From: Lingula anatina
Taxonomy: Eukaryota; Brachiopoda; Lingulata; Lingulida; Lingulidae
DNA length: 64,000 bases
Assembly (NCBI RefSeq): GCF_001039355.2
Contig: NW_019774692.1
Location: 417,123-481,122 of the forward strand
Direction: 5' to 3'
Position 1 is the first letter of the stretch, and every line of letters begins with the position of its first letter. Below, piece after piece: positions 11,670 to 22,780 of the stretch. Both the position numbers and the translations under genes were made by a program. The notes beneath the pieces were generated by a model, which did not search any database, had not been told where the DNA came from, and saw only the letters and a list, made by a program, of their open reading frames with translations.

Positions 11670-11733
11670 TAAAAAAAAATAAAATATAAAAAAAAGAGTA
11701 AAATACTTTAATTTATATTGAAAGGAACATAAA

Positions 11734-12411
11734 ATGAAAAGTTTTAAAATTGATTTACATAGTCAAACAGATTTATCTAAAAAAAATGGAGATAAAATTA
11801 GTTTTTTAAAAGTAGATGTTTTAAATGGTTGAAAGAAAGAAAAAGTAAAATTTGCATCTTTTACAGATAAAAATACATTTGATTTTAATTTTTATAAAGA
11901 ATGAAAAGAAGTTGCTAAACAAGTAGATACAATATTAATTCCAGGTATTGAAATAATAATTAAAAAAGATGGTTATGAACAAGATATGATATTAAATTTT
12001 TCAGATAAATTAAGTGATGAAAAATTAAAAGAAATTGAAAAAATATTAAAATTAAGATCATCTAATTTTTTTAGTTCATTTGAAGAAGTTATAAAAAATT
12101 TTGATAAATTTAATCCTATTTATATACCTCATATTGGAAAAAGTCATAATAATTGTAGATATGAAACATTAAAAGATAATTTAGATAAGATTTTTATTAT
12201 TGAATCTACAAATTTAAATAATTCAAATCATAAAAAATTTATGAAATTAACAAATGATATTTATAAAGATAAAATAGTACATTTTTCAGATACACATAGA
12301 TGAACAAATTATCCAGAATATGGTTTAAAAAATGTATTTTTTGAACCAATTAATAATTTTAATGAATTATATGATTTTTTAAAGTATAAAAAAATAAAAA
12401 TATTAAAATAA
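11734..12411 (+). CDS. PHP-like phosphoesterase domain protein (partly degenerate)
   Basis: The 225-residue protein has the order of motifs of the PHP metal-dependent phosphoesterase fold. Motif 1 is DLHSQTDLS (residues 7-15; the usual DxHxH has lost its second His). A TDK stands where TDH is usual (near 50), followed by PGIEI (near 70), a PHIGKSH segment (near 130) and a final SDTH (185-188). Some metal ligands remain and at least two are replaced, so activity is uncertain. In TrlF proteins such a domain is fused before the ATPase. Here it is a separate gene in the same operon. A ribosome site AAAGGAA lies just before the ATG. It may be an effector nuclease or a regulatory remnant. Confidence 0.65.
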
Positions 12412-12422
12412 ATAATATAAAC

Positions 12423-13802
12423 ATGTTAAAAATTGAAACATTTATATTATTTAAAGAAAGAAATACAAAAAATAAATTTTTAGAAAAAAATAATTATAAA
12501 TTATATTGATTTGATATTAAAAAAATAAATAGTTCAAAATTTTGAAAAAATATTAAAGTCGAATCTTATTGTTTATATATATTATTTGATAAAAATATTA
12601 GACCATTTTATATTGATGAAACATTTAATTTTTATAAATTATGATCTAATAATAGTACAAAATATAACAAATTACAAAGATATGTTTTAATAATTGTTTC
12701 AAAAGATTATAAAAATAAATATAAAAGAAAATATCACAAAAGTTTATTAAAAAATGAATTTAATAAATCAAATTATAATTTTCTTTCATCAAAAAACAAA
12801 GAAACAAATATATTATTTAATTTTAATAAATATATAAAAAATGAATTAAATAATAATTTTAAAATAATAAAATCTTTAATTTCATCTATATTTCCATATT
12901 GTTTATTTAATAGTGATTTTCAAAAAGATTTTAATGAAAAAGAAGATAATAAAAATCAATTAAAAGAATCTGAAATTATAAAAAATTTTGAAGAAAAAAA
13001 AGAATTTAATAACAAAGAATTTTTAAAAAATATTTTTATATTTAAAGGTTTTAATGATCAACAAAATGATTATTTTTATGCAATAGGTAAATTAAGAAAA
13101 GATTTTAAATTTTTAATTTTAAATGGTAGTTGAACTGGTTTTAAAAATTATGAAAATATTGAAAAAAGTGATGAAAATTTTAAATTATTAAATCAATATT
13201 TAAATAATAATTCAATAATTAAAGATTTTAATAATAATAGATATTATTTTAAAGAAGATGTTTTATTTAATACATGTTCTATAGCTGCAAAATTTATTTT
13301 TGGTAATTCAAAAAATGAAATAAATGGATTTAAAAGATGAAAAGACAAACAAATTGAAAATCCAATCGAATTTTTTATTAATACAAAAGTTAAAAAAAGA
13401 AATAATTTTTTAAATAAAAATAATAATAAAGAATCAAATATAGAAGAATATTTACCAGAATTATTTTATTTAAATTACAAGGATAAAGCATATGCTACAT
13501 CAAGAATAACAACTGAAAATAAAGTTTTAATTTTAAAGGGATCATGATTTAAAAAAAAATATAATTTTGAAATTTTAAGTATTAATACAAAAAAAGTTAT
13601 TAATAGAAATCAAAAATGAATTAAAAAACTTTTAAATGATAGTATTATTAAATTTATAGATAATAAATATATTTTTATTAAAGATTATAAGTTTTTTAAT
13701 TCTTTAAGTGGGGCTGCAGGATTTTTTATAAATAGATGTAATAATGGAAAAGAAGAATGAAAAACAAAAGAAAATAAAACATTTAAAAAATTATATGAAT
13801 AA
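12423..13802 (+). CDS. GIY-YIG family protein 1 (inactive-looking) with two DUF4357 domains
   Basis: The 459-residue protein has an N-terminal segment shared with two paralogues in this window. A GIY-YIG-like domain follows (about residues 45-120), then two DUF4357-like modules near 215-320 and 340-459. The C-terminal one shows the hallmark VLILKGSW, then SLSGAAGFFINR and a final EWKTKENKTF. The nuclease part is badly altered compared with its paralogues. YIG is YID, the catalytic Arg position reads KLW, and the metal-binding Glu position is Lys (HKSLL). It starts 11 bases after the PHP gene and probably belongs to that operon. A DNA-binding or regulatory pseudo-nuclease is plausible. Confidence 0.75.
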
Positions 13803-13919
13803 TTATTATTTAAATTTATAAATATTTTTTTATTTATTAATTTTTACAAAATATAAAAAATTATTATTTTTAAATAAAAAAAATAATAAAATTTAATTAT
13901 ACAATATAAAAAGATAGAT

Positions 13920-14483
13920 ATGTCACAAATTGAATCATTTAAATTATTTTTAGAAAAAAACACAACTAATAAGTACTTAATTTTTGGTGAATATAAATTG
14001 TTTTGATTTGATCTTACAAAAATAAAAAATTCAGATTTTTGAATTTCTGAACTTAAAAAAGAATCTTTTAGTTTATATATATTTTTTAATAAAGAAATTA
14101 ATAAAGGGTATATTGGTCAAACATTTAATTTTAAAAATAGATTTGTTGAACATATAAACACAAAAGGAAAAAGATATAAATATCTTTTAATAATAATTTC
14201 AAATCAATTAAAAAATACAGATAAGCGAAAATATTATGAAAGTTTATTAAATAAAGAGTTGAGTAAACCAAATATTTTATTTAAAATTGAAAATAAACAA
14301 ATTAATTTAAATTCTACATTACATGAATATGAAAAATATGAATTAAAAAGTAATTTTGAAACAATAAAAAATTTAATTTCTTCTGTAATACCATACAATA
14401 TATTTGAAGAACAAAATGATAAAGAACACAAAATAAAACAAAAAAATAAAAAAATAAATAATAAAAACAACAACAACAACAAA

Positions 14484-14534
<51 letters not shown>

Positions 14535-15365
14535 CATTATGATGATTCTAAAAAATTAGAATCATCAATTTATTATTTAAATAAAAATATTAATGGTCAA
14601 AAAATATGTGCAAAAGCTTTTTTATATGATGATTTAAAAAGAGTAAAAATTTTTAAAGATAGTTATTTTTCAAAAGAATTATATTCAAATGATAAATATA
14701 AAAAAATATTTATTAAAGCAAAAAACCATCCTAAATGATCAATATGAATTTTAAATTGCTTAAAAAGAAAAAAAGAAGTATTTGAAAAACTAATAAAAAA
14801 TAAAATTATATTTTTAGAAAATAATAATTATATTTTTAAACAAGATTATATATTTGATAAACCAACTATTGCAACAACAGTTTTTTTTGGATATACAACA
14901 TATTACAATGTTAATTTTAAAATAAATTGAAAAGTTAATAACTTAGAAAAATTGGAAAATAATAATTTTTTAAATAACAACAATATTAAAAAATTAGATT
15001 CACTTGAATATTTACCAGAAATTTTTTATTTAAATCATAAAAATAAAGCATATGCTAAATCAAGAATAACAAAAGAAAATAAAGTTTTAATTTTAAAAGG
15101 TTCATGAGTAAAAAAGTTTGATAATTATGAAAATTTAACAATAAATACAAAATTAGTTTTTAATAGAAATCAAAAAAGAATTAAAAAATTTTTAAAAGAA
15201 AATATTATTGAATTTATAAATAATGATAAATATATTTTTATAAAAGATTATATGTTTTTTAAATCTTTAAGTGGTGCAGCAGAATTTTTTACAAATAGAT
15301 CTACTAATGGTAAAGTAACTTGAAAAACAAAAGAAAATAAAACATTTAAAGAATTATATGAATAA
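13920..15365 (+). CDS. GIY-YIG nuclease 2 with poly-Asn linker and DUF4357 domain
   Basis: The 481-residue protein has the shared N-terminal segment, then a GIY-YIG domain with intact features: SLYIFF, GYIGQT, the catalytic Arg in KNRFVEH, and the Glu in YYESLLNKE. A linker with a long Asn run (about residues 181-205) follows, then a second module, then a C-terminal DUF4357 (VLILKGSWVKK, SLSGAAEFFTNR, TWKTKENKTF). Its last 8 bases overlap the start of the OLD-type gene, so translation is probably coupled and the two proteins may act together. The family cuts DNA, and here an anti-invader role is inferred from context. Confidence 0.8.
14484..14534 (+). repeat. (AAT)17 microsatellite inside GIY-YIG gene 2
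   Basis: Seventeen uninterrupted AAT codons follow five AAC codons (14466-14480) and one AAA, all in frame. Slippage would change linker length by whole Asn residues without breaking the gene. The poly-Asn tract separates the nuclease part from the DUF4357 part. Confidence 0.9.
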
Positions 15366-17241
15366 TAAAAATAATTATATTGAATTTAAAATTAAAAATT
15401 ATAAATCAATAAGAGAACTAAACTATTGTATTAAAAATAATATTCAATATTTAATTGGAAAAAATGAAGTAGGTAAATCAAATATATTAGATGCTATATT
15501 TGAAATTAATAATAAGAAATTAAATAAAAAAGATAAAAATTTTCATATAAAAAATGAGGATTTTGAAATTCAATATAACTTTAAAATAGATAAAATAAAT
15601 CAATTACAAAGAATAATAGATATTAATTCAAATTATTTATTAAGTGATAATTTGATATTAAATTCATATGAAAAAAATTTTTTTAAATTAAAAAAAATAG
15701 ATTTAAATTTTGATAAATTAAATGTTTTTTATGAAAATATAAAAAAGATTTTTAATTGATTTATACAATATGAATTCAAAGATGATTTGGGTAAAATAAA
15801 ATATTATAATTGAAATGTTGAAGATTTTAAATATTTTCTTTCTAATAATGATTTAGATGATTTTATTAAAGAAAAATATAATGTTTTAAATTTAAATAAT
15901 GATCAAAATAAATTAAAAGAAAAATTTATTAAAGAAATTAAAAAAGATTTTAATCATTCAGAAAAAATTATTAATAAATTAAAAATATTAAATGAAAAAA
16001 AACCAAAAATATATAAATATGATAAATTAGAAATTGTAAAAAATAAATATTTGTTCAAAGATGCATTGAATGATAAACTTTTTTTAAGTTTTTGAAGTTT
16101 GTTGGGACAAACTGAAAATAGTATTAAAATTTTTATTAATAATAATTATGATACAAATGAATTTAAAGATGAAAAACATAAAATTTCAAAAGATTTAAAC
16201 TATAAAATTGAATCATTTTCAAAAGATTTTTGAGCTACAAATTCAATAAAGTTTAAGGTTGATATTTGTAATGATTGTTTTATGATTGATGCTGCAGATA
16301 AAGATTCTGAAATATTTAGAAATTTAAATTATAGAAGTGATGGAATGAAAAAATATATTTCCTTACTTTTATTTTTTGAAAAAATAAAAAATGAAAATAT
16401 TGATAATAAAGATTTAAGTATTATATTATTAGATGAACCTGGTGATTTTTTGCATGCTGAAGCTATAATGGATTTAAAAAAATATTTAATAAAATTTACT
16501 GATCAAAACAAAAATATAAAAATTATAGTTTCAACACATAATCCATTTTTTATAAATTTAGATAATATGTTAAATGTTGATCTTGTTCTTAAAGATGACT
16601 ATGAAAAAGGAACTATATTAATTAGTTCACCATTTTTTAGAAATGAAGATGAGAAAAAAATTGGTATATTACCATTTTTAGAGATTTTAGGTATTGATAA
16701 GAAAAGTTTTTTAAATTTATCAAATGGTATACATGTTTTTGTTGAGGGTTTACATGATTTTTTTCTTTTTAATACAATGAAAGAATATTTTATTAATGAA
16801 AAAATTTTAGATATTAATAAATTAAAAGAAATTAACTTTGTATTTATGGGTTCTGCAACTGAAAGAAAAAATACTTTAATAAATTTATCTTTTTCACTTA
16901 ATAAAAAAATACCATTTTTTATTTTTGATTATGATAAACAAGGTAATCAAGGATTAAATAACATTAATAAAAATTATTTTGATAATAAAGGAAATAAACA
17001 TGTTTTTTTTGTAAATTTGTATAATCAATGACCTGATAAATTAATTGAAGATAAAGTTGAAACACAAAATTTATTTGTTGATGATGAATTTGATGGAATG
17101 AAAATTAGTGAAAATAAAAATACATTTTTTTATTTTAATTTTTTTAATTTTATTAAAAATAAAAAACAAAAATTTAATTTTAATAAAAAAACAAAAGAAA
17201 ATTTTAAAAAGATATTTGAAAGAATAATTAAAAATTCTTAA
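15358..17241 (+). CDS. OLD-family ATPase with TOPRIM nuclease domain
   Basis: The 627-residue protein combines an ABC/SMC-type ATPase with a C-terminal TOPRIM nuclease, the plan of OLD-family proteins and of GajA from the Gabija defence system. Visible are Walker A GKNEVGKS (34-41), Walker B LLDEPGDFLH (Asp359, Glu360), the switch STHNPFF, and then TOPRIM: Glu463 in VEGLHD and the DYD pair (Asp524, Asp526). The middle is a long helical insertion. All catalytic positions I can recognise are present. The ATG at 15358 overlaps the GIY-YIG gene before it by 8 bases. No UvrD-like helicase of the Gabija type follows, so this is not an ordinary Gabija pair. Confidence 0.85.
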
Positions 17242-17359
17242 TAAATTTAATATAAAAACAAATTAATTGATAAATTTACAAAAAAAAATAGAAAAAAAAT
17301 AATTATTTTTTTATTTTTTTATTTAAAATTAAATTAATATTATTAAAATTTTAAGAGAT

Positions 17360-18699
17360 ATGAAAAAATATATAAAAAAAACTTTAAAGATAATGGATTT
17401 AAAGTTAGATAAAAAAAATCCAAGATTTGAAAGTTATACTGAAAAACAAAAAGAGGATATGTTTAATTTATTATTTAATGAATTAGAAAAATCTATGTTT
17501 GCATTAGCTAAAAGTATATTTGAAGAAAATAGTATGAATCCATTTATACGTATTGGGGTGGTTTTTGAAAATAACGAATATATAGTAGTAGATGGAAACC
17601 GAAGAATTGCATGTTTAAAATTTTTATTAATGAATGAAAATCAAATTAAAAAAATCCAAAATCAAAATATGTTGGATTTTTTTTATAAAAATAAAGATAA
17701 AATTTTAAATTTTCAAAAAACAGTTAATGAAAATAGAGAAATAGATGTAGTTTTAATTGATAATAGAAAAGAAGCTAAAGAATGATTAAAAAAATTCATA
17801 CAGATACTGATCCAGCAAGTACAAAACAATGAGAAACTTTTGATAAAGTTCTTAATGCAAAAAAAGATCATAGGTATAAAATAGCAAAATTTATTAATAA
17901 TAAGATGCATGATTTAAATATAGATAGAAATGATTATGTTGTTAATATTAAGTTTACAATTTGAGAAAAAATATTTTTATCTGTTAATGTTTTAAGACCA
18001 TTTTTTGGAATTAAAGTTAATGAAAATAAAGAATATGAACTTGATAGTCAATATGATTTTGTTCAAAAATTTTATGTAATTTTAAGATTAATTGAAAATA
18101 AAAAGATTAATTTACAAAATTTTATGAATACAAATAGACAATTAGAATTGATTAAATTAATTGATAATGAATTAAAAAATAAAAATCAAAATTATTATAG
18201 ATTAAAAGATGCAGAATCAATTTTTAAAAGTTATTCTAAGAGAAAATCAGATAAGATAAAATTTAAATTTTCAAAAAAACTAATTTCAAAAATAGAATAT
18301 TGAAAGTTAAAAGAAATTTTAGAACAATTAAATTCAATTAATCATAAAAAATATAAAGAATTAATACTTTGTTCAATAAGACCAGTTATTGAAATTTCTA
18401 TAAAATTTTATTTAAAAGAAAATAAAAATATATTAAATGAAAAAAATAAAAATAAAATTTCATTGACAAAAAAAATATTAAAAGTTACAAATTTGATTTT
18501 AAAAAATAAGAATGTTAATTTAGATAATTTTAATACAATTAAAATATTTTGAGCAGATTATAATAAAGTGAATGAATTTATAAAATTTTTAAATGCTGAT
18601 TTACATGATGAAAAATTAAACACATCATTAAAAGAATTAGAAGAATATTTAGTAAAATTAAATGTTTTATTGGAAGAAATATGAAAAAATATAGATTAG
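17360..18699 (+). pseudogene. ParB/Srx-like protein 1, one-base frameshift in an A tract
   Basis: The first 141 codons encode a ParB/sulfiredoxin-type domain (KKNPRFESY near 18-26, VVDGNRRIACLK at 76-87), then a UGA-Trp. At 17788-17794 a run of seven A leaves the frame one base short. After it the reading frame is open for 301 codons to TAG at 18697 and aligns with the second ParB-like protein (W-L-K-K-I-H here, W-T-R-R-I-H there). With eight A the gene would be whole, about 447 residues. It could be a fresh lesion, a sequencing error, or a slippage-regulated gene. The methyltransferase start overlaps its last 19 bases. Confidence 0.75.
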
Positions 18700-19619
18700 G
18701 TCAGTTTTTTACTAAAAAAAATTATTGAAAAAAGAAACAAATTTTAGATTTTATTTATAAATATAAATTTAAAAATGTATTAGATCCATTTGCAGGAGAT
18801 GGTGGTTTATTAAAAGAATTTAAAAAAGATTTTAAAATAATTGGTTATGATATTGATGAAAATTTACATTGAAAATATAATGATTCATTAAAAAACATTA
18901 AATATATAAAAGATACTTTTATTGTTACAAATCCACCATATTTATCTAGAGTTTCAAATAAAAGAAAAGGAATTAATAAAAATATTTTTAATGAAACAAA
19001 ATTTAGTGATTTATATCAAATAGCATTAGATAAAATGATTGAATCAGGTATGCCAGGAGTTGCAATAGTTCCAGAAACTTTTATTAATTCTAAATTTTCA
19101 AAAAAACATATTTTTTCAATAACAATTTTAATACCAAATCCATTTGAAGATACTGAAACACCTGTATGTATAATTTGTTTTGATCCAAATAAAAAATTTG
19201 AAGATACTATTATTTATAAAAATGATGAAAAAATTGGTAATTTAAAAAAAATTAAAGAATTATCAGAAAAAATTTTAAAATCAAACAAAAAATTAAATAT
19301 TAAATTTAATGATGAAGATGGTGATTTAGCTTTAATTGGTTATGATTCAAATTCAGGTAAGGAAATAAGATTTTTAAAAAGTAGTGAATTAAATTATAAA
19401 AAACAAATAAAAATAAGTTCAAGAGTTATCACAAAAATTAAAATTAAAGATCAAATTATAAATAGTGACTTTATTTTTAGATTAAATGAAAAATTAAAAA
19501 ATTATAGAAAGAAAACAAATAGTGTTTTACTTTCTCCATTTAAAGGCAATATTGATGATAATTTTAGAAGAAGAAGATTGGATTTTAAAACTGCAAGAAA
19601 AATAATTAATTCAATTTAA
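18681..19619 (+). CDS. N6-adenine DNA methyltransferase
   Basis: The 312-residue protein has the features of an Eco57I/TaqI-type adenine methyltransferase. These are LGQFFTKK at 6-13, motif I LDPFAGDGGLL near 34-44, an acidic motif II (YDIDE), and the catalytic NPPY at 84-87. The C-terminal part is charged and is the likely target-recognition region. The start ATG lies within the end of the ParB-like gene (overlap 19 bases), and the second ParB-like gene begins 33 bases after its stop. No nuclease is fused to it, so it either protects self DNA for the neighbouring proteins or acts as an orphan modification enzyme. Confidence 0.85.
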
Positions 19620-19652
19620 TATTATATTTAATTTTAATGTATTGTAAATTTA

Positions 19653-21050
19653 ATGAGTGAATATAAAAGATTTAAAATAAAAGTTGAAGATTTAACATTG
19701 GATGAAAATAATCCAAGATTTATTACTTTTCCAAAAAATGTTAGAAAAAATATTTTTATCTTTATTTTAAAAGAATTAGAAAGTTCTATGAGAGAATTAA
19801 TTTTAGATATTTTAAAATTAAAAGAATTAAATCCAATAGTAACAATTGCAGTTTTAAATGAAAATGATAAATGAGTTGTTAAAGATGGTAATAGAAGAAT
19901 TGCAGCTTTAAAAGTTTTATTGATGGATGAAAAAAAATGAAATAATTTTGAATTAGATTATATAAAAAATATTTGAAAAACAAAATCAATTGAAATAAAA
20001 AAATTTCAAAAAGAATGAAGAGAAATTAGAAAAAATCAAATAGAAGTTGTTGATTTAGAAAATAAAGAAAAAACATATGATTGAACAAGAAGAATTCATG
20101 TTCAAACAGGTGGTGAAACAACTACTGAATGAAAAACAATTAATAGAAATATTCAAGATAAAAATTTTATAGCAGTTTTTTTAAATGATTTTTTTCAAAA
20201 AAATAATCTAAATTATTTTTTTAAAGTAAAAATTAAATGAGCTATTTGGTTCAGGATTTTTCAATTAAAAATATTTAGAATTTTTTTTAGAATTAATGTT
20301 AAAAACAAAATAATTAATATTGAAAATGAAAAAGAATTTTTAGAAAAAATAAATGTAATGATTATTCTTTTTGAAGAAAACAAATGAACTTATTCTAATA
20401 ATTTTTATGATATTGAAATAGCAAAAGAAACCATTAAAAAAATTGATAATAAAATAAAGTTAATTCATAATATTAATAATATTGAAGAATTAAATTTTAA
20501 AAACAGTAAAGAAGCATTTAGGAAAACGATTGAAACAAGTTATATTAATAAAAATAAATCAAAAACTAAAAAGAAAAATAAAAAATTTTTTAATAATTTA
20601 GAAGAAATTTTAAAATTAATAAAATTTGAAAAAAGTAGAAATATATTATGTCAAATAAATTATTTATTGTTATTAAAAAAAATTAAAGATAAAAATATTG
20701 AAAATTTTAATGAAATAATTGCTATTTCATTAAGAAATTTGATAGAAGTAAGTATTAATTATTTTTTATATAAAAATAAAATTTGTGAAGAAAAGAAAAT
20801 AAGAGACCATCATTTTAAATTTTCAGAAAGATTAAAATCATTTAAAAAATATTTTGATTGTAATAAACATTTAATTAAATTAGAAAATAAATCTAGTTTT
20901 TTTAATTTTTTGAATAATTTAAATGAAATTTGAAAAAAATTATCTGAAAAAATACATGATTATAAATTAATTATTGGTTTTTCAGAAACTAAAGAAATTG
21001 TAAAAAATTTAGAAATTTTTTTATTTGAAATATGAAATAATATTAATTAA
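19653..21050 (+). CDS. ParB/Srx-like protein 2
   Basis: This 465-residue paralogue of the frameshifted gene upstream has an N-terminal ParB/Srx-type domain (DENNPRFITF near 17-26, VKDGNRRIAALK near 76-87). A conserved W-T-R-R-I-H-V-Q-T-G segment follows, then a long lysine-rich helical region and a C-terminal domain of its own. The frame is intact, with many UGA-coded Trp and one TGG. ParB-type folds occur in chromosome partition proteins, which bind CTP, and also in nucleases and DNA-modification partners. The absence of ParA and of a ParB helix-turn-helix, together with the adjacent methyltransferase, argues against a partition role. Function unknown. Confidence 0.75.
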
Positions 21051-21088
21051 TTTTTTGTTTTTAAATAAAAATATTTAACATAAAATAA

Positions 21089-22015
21089 ATGAAAAATAAC
21101 ATTAAAATATTAAAATTTTACTTTGAAACAGAGACTTCAAACAAAATGTTTGAATTAGAAGGTACAGATAAAAAAGTGTTTTTAATTGATTTACAAAATT
21201 TATCAAAATCTGAATTTTGAGAAGAAGATATTAAAAAAAATATTGATTTACAACATTGTTTATATATATTTTTTGATTCATTTGAAGAAAATATATATCC
21301 AATTTATATTGGTGAAACATCTAATATTATAAAAAGATGAAATGATCATAATAAAAAAAATGATGGTTCATTTAAATATGTTTTGATAATTAATTCAAAT
21401 ATTTATGCAAATACTGATAAAAGAAATTTTCATGAAAGTCTTTTAATTAAAGAAACAAAAGAGTTAAATTTACCATTTGAAACAAAAAATAAACAATTAA
21501 TAAATAATACAAAATTTAAAAAATATGAAAAAAGACAATTAAAAGAAGATTTTGAAGAATTAAAACCATTAATTAATGCAACATTATCATATGATTTGTT
21601 TAAAACATTTGGTATAAATACTGATTTAAATTTAAATAATAAAACAAATAATGAAAAATATTTAAAAGAAATTTTTTATTTAAATTTCAAAGATAAAGTA
21701 AAAGCAAAAGCTAGAATTAAAATTAATAATAATGTTTTAATTTTAAAGGATTCTTGAGTAAAAGAAATTGATAATTATGAAAATTTAAAAAGTTATCAAT
21801 TTAATATTGTTAAAAAAAATAAAGAATTAATAAAATTACTTTTAAAAGAAAATATAATTGAATTTAAAGATAATAAATATATTTTTATAAAAGATTATGA
21901 TTGTTTTAATTCTTTAAGTGGCTCTGCTTCTTTTTTTATTAATAGACATACAAATGGTAAAGAAGCTTGAAAAACAGAAGAAAACAAAACTTTTAAAGAA
22001 TTGTATGATAATTAA
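21089..22015 (+). CDS. GIY-YIG nuclease 3 with DUF4357 domain
   Basis: The 308-residue protein is the shortest of the three paralogues. It has the shared N-terminal segment (about 1-55), then a GIY-YIG domain with HCLYIFF, IYIGET, the catalytic Arg in IIKRWNDH and Glu in NFHESLL. One C-terminal DUF4357 follows (VLILKDSW, SLSGSASFFINR, AWKTEENKTF). Catalytic residues look complete. It lies 38 bases after ParB-like 2 and 9 bases before an unknown gene, in the same operon as the methyltransferase. Confidence 0.8.
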
Positions 22016-22024
22016 AAATAAAGA

Positions 22025-22750
22025 ATGGTATTAAAAAAATTAACATTAAAAGAAAAAGAAACAAAATTTTTAAATGCTCATTTAAATTTTTTGTTAAATT
22101 TTAAATATTCTTGAAAAAATCAAAATATTCATGATATTATTGAATATTTTTATAAAAGTGGTTATTTATCATTTAATAATTTAAAAGATAATATCGAAAA
22201 TGAATATGGTTCTACTGATGATGAAAATGATAAAGAATTAATAATTGGAAAAATATTATTTATATGTAAACTTTTTAATTTATTTTTTGTATCCGATAAT
22301 TATAATAATTGAAATAATAAATTTATACAAATTAAAAAAGATTTAAATAATTATTTAATTGATTATAAAATAGATTGAGAAAATTATAAATTCGAATCAA
22401 CAATAAATAAAACAATTGTTGATAATGTTGAAAATATTGAGTTATCTATTGCAGAAAAAATAAAGAAATTATTAACTCCATTAATAAATAAAGATGAAGT
22501 ATATGGAATAATTACTCAGCTTTGTAATGATATAGATGATAATTTGAAAAATAAAGAATTAATATTTAATAAATTGAATAATGATCAAAAATCAATATTT
22601 AATAAAACTTCAGAATTATGTAAATTTTTAGCTAATAAAAAATTTAGACATAAGGATACAACTTTGAAAAATTTAAATTTTAGAGATATTGCACATAATT
22701 TTGCATTATTATGTTCTTTATTTTTTAAAATTATTGAAAACAATAAATAA
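22025..22750 (+). CDS. Unknown helical protein ending the ParB-methyltransferase-GIY-YIG operon
   Basis: I do not recognise this 241-residue protein. It appears all-helical, has no membrane segment, and includes an acidic patch (STDDENDKELI) and Trp residues coded by UGA. It begins 9 bases after the GIY-YIG gene, so it is co-expressed. Small helical proteins at the end of defence operons often act as partners or regulators; that is only an analogy here. Confidence 0.6.
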
Positions 22751-22780
22751 AAATATAAAAAAAAGTTTTATTTTTAATTT

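Noticed and set aside
15358-17241. Ordinary Gabija system
   Set aside because: The OLD/TOPRIM protein fits GajA, but no UvrD-like GajB gene is adjacent.
17360-21050. Chromosome or plasmid partition locus (parAB)
   Set aside because: There is no ParA, no parS-like repeats that I can see, and the ParB-like proteins lack the usual helix-turn-helix.
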